A stretch of 17,434 nt of DNA from an uncultured Duncaniella sp. Lineage in GTDB: Bacteria > Bacteroidota > Bacteroidia > Bacteroidales > Muribaculaceae. Location of the stretch: positions 1-17,434 of the forward strand of contig CAJUCI010000038.1 of assembly GCA_910584825.1 (NCBI GenBank), given 5' to 3'. Both the position numbers and the translations under genes were made by a program. How positions within the stretch are numbered: position 1 is the first letter of the stretch; each line of letters begins with the position of its first letter. The notes beneath the pieces are model-generated. The model did not search any database and was not told the DNA's origin. It was given only the letters and a program-made list of their open reading frames with translations. Below are positions 6,966 through 12,907 of this stretch, one piece after another.

Positions 6966-8372
6966 ATGAACAGTAACGATACAAAAAAACTCGAACAGTT
7001 AAGCAACGAGTCGGTAGGTCGGCTCCTGTGGCGTTACAGCCTGCCCGCCGTCGTTGGAATGCTCGTGATGTCGCTCTACAACATCATCGACCGCATATTT
7101 ATCGGCCAGGGGGTGGGTGCCGAGGCTATAGCCGGACTCGCCATAACATTCCCCGTAATGAATCTCTCGGCGGCCCTCGGCGTGCTCATCGGCGCGGGCG
7201 GCTCGGCACGCATATCCATACTCCTCGGAGCAAAAGACTATGCCGGCGCACGCCGCGTGCTCGGCAACGCCCTCGTGCTGCTCACCGTCATAGCCGTGTG
7301 CTACCTGTCGGCATTCGCACTGTTTATCGACGACATACTCACGGCATTCGGCGCAAGCGAGGTCACCCTACCCTATGCCCGCGACTTCATGCTCTATATC
7401 CTTCCGGGTATGTTCATGACCAACTTTGCATTCACCTTCAACAATTTCATGCGCGTGTCGGGCTACCCGGTCAAGGCTATGGTGACGATGTTCATAGGCG
7501 CAGGGGTGAATGTGGTGCTCGCCCCGCTGTTTATCTTCCAGTTCGGCTGGGGCATCAAGGGCGCGGCCATCGCCACCGATATATCTATGGCGGTGTCAGC
7601 CATCTTTGTGATGCGTCACTTCTTCAGCCGCAGCACAGTGCTGCACTTCGGGCGCGACCACCGCATGTACGTCCCCGACGCGAGAGTTATAGGCTCCATC
7701 ATAGCCATCGGCGCGGCCCCGTCGCTGGTCAATGCCGCCGCATGCTTCATAAATATTATAATCAACAAGTCACTCTACGCCTATGGCGGCGACATTGCCG
7801 TCGGAGCTGCCGGAATCTTCACTACCTACACTTCACTGATGACGATGGTGGTAGTGGGCCTGTGCCAGGGTATGCAGCCCATCATCGGATATAACTACGG
7901 AGCGGGGCTGCTCGGACGCCTCAAGCGCACCTACTGGCTGGCCGTAGGAGCGGGCACCGCCGTAGTCACCGCCGGGCAGATAGCCGGACTCACCATACCG
8001 TGGCACATAGCACGCGCATTCACCTCCGACCCCGAACTAATCAGCCAGACCGTGCGCTGCCTCACCATATCCATGACAGCATTTACGGTCGTTGGATTCC
8101 AGGTGGTGTCCACCACGCTGTTTCAGTCGCTCGGCAAGGCCGGAGCCTCGATATTCCTCTCGCTTGCCCGCCAGGTGATATTCCTGATACCATTGCTGCT
8201 GATATTGCCGAGGCACTTCGGGCTTGACGGCGTGTGGATGTCATTCCCCGTGTCAGACCTCTTCGCCACAGCCGTCACCGTGATAATGGTCTCGATAGAG
8301 CTTACGCGGCTCAACCGCGCCGTCAAGGCCGGCGGCACCACCAATCTTTGCCCCGAATCTTTGGAATCATAG
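6966..8372 (+). CDS. MATE-family efflux transporter
   Basis: The product is an inner-membrane multidrug/toxin antiporter of the MATE family, driven by a cation gradient. From ATG 6966 it has 468 residues, the usual length. It shows about twelve hydrophobic segments in two similar halves, with the family's N-terminal pattern LLWRYSLPAVVGMLVMSLYNIIDRIFIG (a landmark split here by position: it begins about 20 residues in) and GAGGSARISILLG soon after. The second half holds the repeated GLCQGMQPIIGYNYGAG motif. A GTG at 6951 would add five residues, but ATG 6966 is preferred because the GTG directly abuts a -7-like TTACTTTG box. The substrate cannot be told from sequence. Confidence 0.93.
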   Translation: MNSNDTKKLEQLSNESVGRLLWRYSLPAVVGMLVMSLYNIIDRIFIGQGVGAEAIAGLAITFPVMNLSAALGVLIGAGGSARISILLGAKDYAGARRVLGNALVLLTVIAVCYLSAFALFIDDILTAFGASEVTLPYARDFMLYILPGMFMTNFAFTFNNFMRVSGYPVKAMVTMFIGAGVNVVLAPLFIFQFGWGIKGAAIATDISMAVSAIFVMRHFFSRSTVLHFGRDHRMYVPDARVIGSIIAIGAAPSLVNAAACFINIIINKSLYAYGGDIAVGAAGIFTTYTSLMTMVVVGLCQGMQPIIGYNYGAGLLGRLKRTYWLAVGAGTAVVTAGQIAGLTIPWHIARAFTSDPELISQTVRCLTISMTAFTVVGFQVVSTTLFQSLGKAGASIFLSLARQVIFLIPLLLILPRHFGLDGVWMSFPVSDLFATAVTVIMVSIELTRLNRAVKAGGTTNLCPESLES

Positions 8373-8392
8373 CGGAGAATTTCTTATCTTTG
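8360..8392 (+). promoter_or_regulatory. Promoter of the DUF5606-hemerythrin-LuxR cluster
   Basis: TTTG at 8360-8363 and TATCTTTG at 8385-8392 lie 21 bp apart, within the Bacteroidetes range. The upstream box overlaps the last codons of the MATE gene. Transcription would start near 8399, giving a leader of about 36 bases. Confidence 0.7.
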
Positions 8393-8434
8393 CATCTGCA
8401 ATCAAGCAAACACCTTTTATATAATATCAACATT

Positions 8435-8869
8435 ATGCTTAAGACCATACTTTCCATATCGGGCCGTCCCGGCCTGTTTCGCCTCGTAAACCGCGGTAAA
8501 GGCATGCTCATCGTCGAGGACATCGCCACCGGCAAGCGCACCCCCGCCTATGCCCGTGACAAAGTGATTTCGCTCGGCGACATCTCAATCTACACCGACG
8601 AAGGCGACACCCCCCTCGGCCTCGTGCTCGACACCGTGAAGGAGAAGAACGAGGGCAAGGCCGTCGACATCAAGGCCCTGGGCAAGGACGAGGACATCCG
8701 CGAATATTTCGCCGAAATCCTCCCCGAGTATGACCGCGAGCGCGTCTACACAACCGACATCAAGAAACTCCTCTCATGGTACAACCTTCTCGTATCAGCC
8801 GGCATAACCGACTTCAAGCCCGAGGAGCAGCCCGAGGAGGACGCCGCAGCAGAGCAGCCCGAAGCATAG
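8435..8869 (+). CDS. DUF5606-type conserved Bacteroidetes protein
   Basis: This is a conserved Bacteroidetes protein of unknown function that I recognise as DUF5606-like. The 144-residue product begins MLKTILSISGRPGLFRLV and has a short beta-rich N-terminal part (to about residue 60), then a helical part with YDRERVYTTDIKKLLSWYN, and an acidic Glu/Ala/Pro tail. A longer reading from 8234 would run into the MATE gene. ATG 8435 fits the promoter and the family start. It is soluble, with no signal peptide or membrane segment. It heads a co-directional set with the hemerythrin-type gene (10 bases on) and the LuxR-type gene, but I do not infer a shared function from that alone. Confidence 0.85.
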   Translation: MLKTILSISGRPGLFRLVNRGKGMLIVEDIATGKRTPAYARDKVISLGDISIYTDEGDTPLGLVLDTVKEKNEGKAVDIKALGKDEDIREYFAEILPEYDRERVYTTDIKKLLSWYNLLVSAGITDFKPEEQPEEDAAAEQPEA

Positions 8870-8879
8870 CATTCAGCAA

Positions 8880-9572
8880 GTGAAAATCTCACGCACTTTC
8901 ACCGTACAGGACAGTGTCGTAGACCTCATCAATGAGGACTACGACATTTTGCCTGTGCTCAGTCGTTTCACGCTCCCTCTCGGCTTCGGCACCAAGACCA
9001 TCGGCGAGCTGTGCGAGCAGTCAGGCATAAACGTGGAAGTGTTTCTACTCATAGTCAATTTCCTCCTGTCGGGCAACATCGACACCGCAAGACTCTCGTC
9101 AGTATCGGCAAGAGAGGTGGCACAGTTTCTGCACAACTCTCACAACTATTATCTGCAGTACAAGTATCCCCACATCCGCGCCAACCTGCTGTCGGCACTC
9201 GACCCCGCGCATGCCGACATCAACCCCATCATCGTCAAATATTTCGACGATTATATCAATGAGGTCAGCGTGCATTTCAGCTACGAGGAGCAGACGGTGT
9301 TCCCATATGTCGAATCGCTGTATGACGGCTCCGACCCCGGGCCGTACAACATCGGCATGTTCACGCGCCAGCATGACCACGAAGTAGAGGAAAAGCTCGC
9401 CGAACTGAAAAACATCATCCTCCGCTACTACTCCACTTCGGTACCCTACAGGATGTATGACGTGCTCGTCGACCTCTACAACTGCGAGGAAGACCTCAAG
9501 TCGCACGCCGACATAGAGAACAACATACTCGTGCCGCTCATAGTCGACCTTGAGCGCAACCGCCGAAACTAA
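8880..9572 (+). CDS. Hemerythrin-domain protein with ScdA_N-like N-terminus (Ric/YtfE-like)
   Basis: The 230-residue product looks like a di-iron protein of the Ric/YtfE/ScdA type, which in other bacteria help repair iron-sulfur clusters after nitric oxide or oxidative stress. Residues from about 20 to 65 resemble the ScdA_N domain, but the usual CCGG is replaced by PLGFG, so the cysteine pair is gone. The hemerythrin-like part has candidate ligands in order: H85/H88, H132 with E136 (HFSYEEQTVFPY), H165/H167, and H209 with E213 (HADIENN). The GTG start at 8880 gives a sensible N-terminus 10 bases after the preceding stop. The neighbouring LuxR-type gene, 21 bases downstream, may control or respond with it. 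Di-iron binding is inferred from motif order. Confidence 0.82.
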   Translation: MKISRTFTVQDSVVDLINEDYDILPVLSRFTLPLGFGTKTIGELCEQSGINVEVFLLIVNFLLSGNIDTARLSSVSAREVAQFLHNSHNYYLQYKYPHIRANLLSALDPAHADINPIIVKYFDDYINEVSVHFSYEEQTVFPYVESLYDGSDPGPYNIGMFTRQHDHEVEEKLAELKNIILRYYSTSVPYRMYDVLVDLYNCEEDLKSHADIENNILVPLIVDLERNRRN

Positions 9573-9593
9573 CATCCCCCCGACACATCAGCC

Positions 9594-10160
9594 ATGCGAG
9601 TACACACAGTAGGGATACTGCTCAGTTCGCCGCTCATCACAGCCGGCCTGCAGGGGATAATGCGCGGCATAAGCGGCATCAACCTCATAGACATCTCCCG
9701 AGGCGAGAGCGCAGAGACATACACCCGCCGCATATCTTCGGCATCGCCATCGCTGATGATTGTCGACCAGTTCACAGCCCAGTATTGCCCGGCAGATGTC
9801 AGCTCGGTATTGCTCACCTCATCGCAACTGCCGGATGAGACTAAGCGCGGACACGCGGCAGTGCTGTCGGTCTACGAGCCGGCCGACAAGATAACCGACA
9901 GGATAAAATCGCTTATCGCACCCGCCCAGGCCGCTGACCAGCGCGGTGACGACCTCTCGCCACGTGAAAAAGACGTGATACTCAAGATTGTCAAAGGATT
10001 GTCCAACAAAGAGATTGCCGCCGAGATGAACGTATCGGTCAACACCGTCATGACCCACCGTCGCAACATCGCAGCCAAACTGCAGATTCACTCCCCCGCC
10101 GGCCTCACCATCTTCGCCATAGCCACCGGCCTCGTGAAAATCGAAGAGGTCGCACTATAA
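9594..10160 (+). CDS. LuxR-type DNA-binding regulator with degenerate receiver domain
   Basis: The 188-residue protein has a C-terminal LuxR/NarL helix-turn-helix (about 119-183, with LSPREKDVILKIVKGLSNKEI and NTVMTHRRNI as landmarks). The N-terminal 105 residues keep the look of a receiver domain, including an Asp at the phospho-acceptor place (D58 in LMIVDQF). The acidic pair that holds the metal is replaced (ILLSSPL at residues 8-14), and the conserved Lys region is poor. Classical phosphorylation is therefore doubtful. No histidine kinase gene is adjacent. It is last in the set with the hemerythrin-type gene, so a role in sensing redox or NO stress is possible but unproven. Confidence 0.85.
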   Translation: MRVHTVGILLSSPLITAGLQGIMRGISGINLIDISRGESAETYTRRISSASPSLMIVDQFTAQYCPADVSSVLLTSSQLPDETKRGHAAVLSVYEPADKITDRIKSLIAPAQAADQRGDDLSPREKDVILKIVKGLSNKEIAAEMNVSVNTVMTHRRNIAAKLQIHSPAGLTIFAIATGLVKIEEVAL

Positions 10161-10361
10161 CACACGCCGCATCCATCCCCCACCGCATCGTTTTTTTGGG
10201 GGGAATCAGAGTATCACAGCAATTCATCGTAAAGTTATGGAGTTTCATAGAGCTTTTCTTAGAGCATTCAGAATTCTTCCGATTTTCGTGATGATTTTTG
10301 GGGGTGTCTGAAGATTTTTTAGCATTTTCCAGGCAACAATAGCAAAAAAGTCACCCGAAAG
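10161..10361. other. Gap between the LuxR-type gene and the tRNA promoter
   Basis: No gene is seen. A run of C (10177-10181) and a run of G (10198-10203) flank a T-run and could pair as a poor hairpin, but it lacks a proper T-tail on the plus strand. Base composition is beginning to fall here relative to the core genes. Confidence 0.4.
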
Positions 10362-10393
10362 TTTGCACAAACAACCAAAACTGTTTAACTTTG
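10362..10393 (+). promoter_or_regulatory. tRNA promoter, Bacteroidetes type
   Basis: TTTG at 10362-10365 and TAACTTTG at 10386-10393 are 20 bp apart, a full consensus match. Transcription would begin near 10400, about 45 bases before the tRNA. Confidence 0.8.
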
Positions 10394-10443
10394 CACTACA
10401 AAAAACGAAAGGCATCTGCCCATAGCAGCACAGCCGTCCGTTA

Positions 10444-10517
10444 GGTCCTATAGCTCAGTTGGTTAGAGCAACAGACTCATAATCTGTGGGTCCTAGGTTC
10501 AAGCCCTAGTGGGACCA
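10444..10517 (+). tRNA. tRNA with CAT anticodon (elongator Met or lysidine-type Ile)
   Basis: The cloverleaf is complete: acceptor GGTCCTA/TGGGACC with one G-U pair, D-stem GCTC/GAGC, anticodon stem ACAGA/TCTGT with loop CTCATAA (anticodon CAT), and T-stem CTAGG/CCTAG. The 1-72 pair is G-C, so it is not the initiator. CAT anticodons also occur in the minor tRNA-Ile modified to lysidine by TilS; I cannot settle Met against Ile by eye. The gene is followed by CCT, so the full CCA end is not encoded. Its 3' half is the probable integration site of the element downstream. Confidence 0.95.
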
Positions 10518-10519
10518 CC
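10497..10519. other. Candidate attachment site (attL or attR) in the tRNA 3' end
   Basis: Tyrosine integrases often insert in the T-arm and acceptor end of tRNA genes, leaving the gene whole and a copy of this segment at the far end. The intact tRNA followed directly by element DNA and the integrase fits. No second copy of this segment lies inside the window, so the core length is unknown. Confidence 0.5.
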
Positions 10520-10539
10520 TATTCAAATGTTAAATTAAG

Positions 10540-10580
10540 GCAAAACGCTGATTATCAACATAATCGGCGTTTTGCTTTTT
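10540..10580 (+). terminator. Strong intrinsic terminator after the tRNA
   Basis: A 16-bp stem with one G-U pair (GCAAAACGCTGATTAT at 10540-10555 with its partner at 10560-10575), a CAAC loop, and TTTTT at 10576-10580. If the element boundary is the tRNA end, this terminator came with the element and now ends the host tRNA transcript, shielding the element from it. Confidence 0.9.
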
Positions 10581-11010
10581 ATATGCCCTATGCACGCCTA
10601 TGAAGAACGATGAGGAATGAAGGTTCCCCGTTGGTGCCAATGGCTTGCGAGAGCCTGCTGAATGGGTATCCATGGCTGAGATTTATACTCATTTCATTAT
10701 TCTTCAACGATTTGCATAGAGAGAGTCGGAAGCGTCTTTATTATCTTCGCGTAGAAAATTCAGTATGGTCTGAAAGAAATTTGAGGACTTGCGGAGGAAA
10801 AAATGTCTTCGGAGGATTTTTCAGCGAAAATCATTTTGGTGCCAAATTGGTGCCAAAAACAGTGCCAGAAATTTTTGGCACCAATTTCTCTGAAATCCGT
10901 GGCACCAAAACGCATATAACACACTGATATACCTGTTGTTGCAAAGACTAAAATCACCTCCGGAAAGGCTTCGTTTCTTGACGATTTAACCCTCTTTACT
11001 CATAGAAGAA
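10581..11010. other. Non-coding stretch between terminator and integrase
   Basis: No credible gene is seen; a 105-codon frame at 10610-10927 is made largely of the repeats and looks spurious. The stretch holds the TTGGTGCCAA-type repeats and must contain the integrase promoter, but I could not find a clear -33/-7 pair. Confidence 0.6.
10631..10908. repeat. Six TTGGTGCCAA-like repeats in both orientations (candidate arm-type sites)
   Basis: Perfect TTGGTGCCAA is at 10631-10640, 10836-10845 and 10847-10856. A partial direct copy with core GTGCCA is at 10859-10868. Reverse copies are TTGGCACCAA at 10875-10884 and GTGGCACCAA at 10899-10908. Two perfect copies start 11 bp apart, one helical turn. 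Clustering between a tRNA attachment site and an integrase gene is typical of arm-type integrase sites or excisionase sites; that role is inferred. Confidence 0.75.
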
Positions 11011-12270
11011 ATGAAGAAAGACCGATTGACGGTGCTGTTCTATCGAAGAAGCACCGTGACAAAGACAGGAGAATGTGCGATTCGCATGAGAATTTCTGTG
11101 AACGGCACAAGAATTGATTCCAATACGGGGAAGTATATCGACCCTGCTCTCTGGAATCAGTCAAAGGAACGCGCCAAAGGCACGTCCAAAAACGCGATAG
11201 ATTTGAACGACTATATCGACGAGACGAATATCAAGCTGTTCAAGCTGTTTCAGGATATGCAATCGGAAGGTGTTGTCGCAACCGCGCAGGAACTTCACAA
11301 CCGATTTTTCAATATCGGTGTCCACAAGGTAGTGGAACGTATGATAATAACGACATTTCAGGAACACAATCAGGAATGCCGTGCATTGATGGGCCGCGAT
11401 TTCGAGCTCGGCACCATCAAGAAATACGAGACCATTACCCGACTGCTCCAGCGTTACATCAAAAAGAAGTATGAAGTCGAAGACTTGCCACTGACAAGTC
11501 TTGACCGCGATTTCGTCCACGGTTTTGAGATGTATCTCAAGATTGACCGTAACCAGCAGCAGAACACAGTGGCGCGTTACATGAAAGGTCTGAAGAAAAT
11601 CACCAACCGGGCTCTTGCAAACGATTGGATTACAAAAGATCCTTTTGCCGGAATAAAGGTCAGAACGGTACAGACCAATCCCACATTCCTCACCCTCGAT
11701 GAACTCCATATAATATATAGGAGGCACTTTGACGGTGTACTTGATGTGGTCAGAGACATGTTTGTAATGGCCGCTTTCACCGGACTGGCTTTTATTGACA
11801 TCTCCAATCTGAAAAGAGAACACGTTGTCGAGGACAACGACGGCAACATGTGGATTCGCAAGCCACGCCAGAAAACGGATATTGTCCAGAACATACCGCT
11901 GCTTGACATACCCAAAGCCATACTCAAAAAATATGAGGACAATCCGAAGGCGGCTGAAAAAGGAACACTTCTGCCGGTACCCTGCAATCAGGTAATGAAC
12001 CGCTACCTGAAAGAGATAGGAAATATCTGCGAGATAGGCAAGGTGCTGACAACGCACGTTGCCCGTCACACCTATGCTACAGTATGTCTGTCGCAGGGAG
12101 TACGTATCGAGAATGTCTCGAAGATGCTCGGACACACAAGCATCAAGATGACCCAGCACTACGCCCGGGTGCTCGATTCCTCAATCATGGAGGATATGCA
12201 GAATATCCGTGAGGTTATGGCAGGAGACCTCTTCACCAAAAAGAAACGGGGCCGGAAGAAAAAACAGTAA
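11011..12270 (+). CDS. Tyrosine-type site-specific integrase (IntDOT-like)
   Basis: This enzyme would insert and excise the element by strand exchange at the att sites. The 419-residue product has an N-terminal arm-binding region (to about 90), a SAM-like core-binding domain (about 100-215) and a catalytic domain. Catalytic residues are K288, H349 and R352 (HVARH), H375 (LGHTS) and the nucleophile Y384 (QHYARV). The first catalytic Arg of the family is replaced by A260 in FTGLAFIDISNL, as in many Bacteroidetes integrases; CTnDOT IntDOT also lacks it. The tail is very basic (KKKRGRKKKQ). The gene points away from the tRNA and converges on the excisionase-like genes. Confidence 0.94.
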   Translation: MKKDRLTVLFYRRSTVTKTGECAIRMRISVNGTRIDSNTGKYIDPALWNQSKERAKGTSKNAIDLNDYIDETNIKLFKLFQDMQSEGVVATAQELHNRFFNIGVHKVVERMIITTFQEHNQECRALMGRDFELGTIKKYETITRLLQRYIKKKYEVEDLPLTSLDRDFVHGFEMYLKIDRNQQQNTVARYMKGLKKITNRALANDWITKDPFAGIKVRTVQTNPTFLTLDELHIIYRRHFDGVLDVVRDMFVMAAFTGLAFIDISNLKREHVVEDNDGNMWIRKPRQKTDIVQNIPLLDIPKAILKKYEDNPKAAEKGTLLPVPCNQVMNRYLKEIGNICEIGKVLTTHVARHTYATVCLSQGVRIENVSKMLGHTSIKMTQHYARVLDSSIMEDMQNIREVMAGDLFTKKKRGRKKKQ

Positions 12271-12283
12271 CCACCAAACGACA

Positions 12284-12321
12284 ACAGAGGCAAGAGTCCG
12301 GTTAAGGATTCTTGCCTCTGT
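12284..12321. terminator. Bidirectional hairpin between integrase and HTH genes
   Basis: A 16-bp stem with one G-U pair (ACAGAGGCAAGAGTCC at 12284-12299, partner at 12306-12321) and a GGTTAA loop lies in the 56-base gap between convergent genes. T-tails are weak on both sides, but place and strength suggest it ends transcription from both directions. Confidence 0.7.
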
Positions 12322-12326
12322 CATAT

Positions 12327-12629
12327 TCAAGGATTACAAATTACATTACGATAATTGCTCATCAAGAGATTATCGACATCTTTTTCGGAATAAAGATACT
12401 TGCCGCCTATCTCATAGTATGGCAACATACCGCTATTCCGGTAGTCGTGAAGAGTGCGTCTGCTTACTCTGAGCCGTTGCGCCAGTTCCGCGTCCGTGAG
12501 ATAGGCATCGTTATTAAGGATAGGGCGACAATTCTCGCAGATATGATTCAGAGCGTCTTTAAGTTCCTTGCAACGGCTGAAAAACATCTTCACCCTGTCA
12601 TTACGTTTGGTAAATACAATGTCAATCAT
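12327..12629 (-). CDS. Small excisionase-like helix-turn-helix protein (second of pair)
   Basis: The 100-residue product has an HTH_17/excisionase-like DNA-binding domain from about 44 to 90 (LTDAELAQRLRVSRRTLHDYRNS as far as its recognition helix, then a wing with YYEIGGKYLYSEKDV). The first 40 residues are a helical extension. Its ATG overlaps the stop of the preceding HTH gene by 4 bases, so translation is probably coupled. Paired small HTH proteins next to a topoisomerase homologue and an integrase recall Xis2c and Xis2d of CTnDOT, which direct excision. That role is inferred from context and fold, not from close similarity. Confidence 0.82.
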   Translation of the reverse strand: MIDIVFTKRNDRVKMFFSRCKELKDALNHICENCRPILNNDAYLTDAELAQRLRVSRRTLHDYRNSGMLPYYEIGGKYLYSEKDVDNLLMSNYRNVICNP

Positions 12630-12907
12630 ATTTTGGCCTTCTGCATGATTATATATTTCGCAATATCGCTTGCGAGATACATTATTCTGCCGTCAATCTG
12701 TATGAAAGGAATTTTTCCTGCCGCTTTGAGATTGTTAAGATGGCGAGTGCTCATTCGCAGTATTGCGGCGGCTTCGCCGGTAGTAAGGAGGTCATCCGGT
12801 TTCTTTGAAACAAGGAGTCTGGAAATTGTCCTTACCAATGAATGAAGATACTCAACCTGCTCGAACATTGATTCCAGAACCTCTTCGTCAATCTCAACCG
12901 TTCTCAT
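12626..12907 (-). CDS. Small excisionase-like helix-turn-helix protein (first of pair)
   Basis: The 93-residue product has an HTH_17-type domain at about 40-88 (LLTTGEAAAILRMSTRHLNN as the helix-turn-helix, then IPFIQIDGRIMYLASDI as the wing) after an N-terminal helix that could form dimers (VLESMFEQVEYLHSLVRTI). It overlaps the topoisomerase-like gene upstream and the second HTH gene downstream, each by 4 bases, giving a tight three-gene set. It probably bends or marks att DNA for excision, or regulates the set; sequence cannot separate these. Confidence 0.83.
   Translation of the reverse strand: MRTVEIDEEVLESMFEQVEYLHSLVRTISRLLVSKKPDDLLTTGEAAAILRMSTRHLNNLKAAGKIPFIQIDGRIMYLASDIAKYIIMQKAKI

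Noticed and set aside
10444..10517. Initiator tRNA-fMet
   Set aside because: Position 1-72 is a G-C pair, whereas bacterial initiators have an unpaired C-A there.
10610..10927. 105-codon open frame before the integrase
   Set aside because: It is built largely from the TTGGTGCCAA-type repeats and AT-rich DNA, with no family resemblance.
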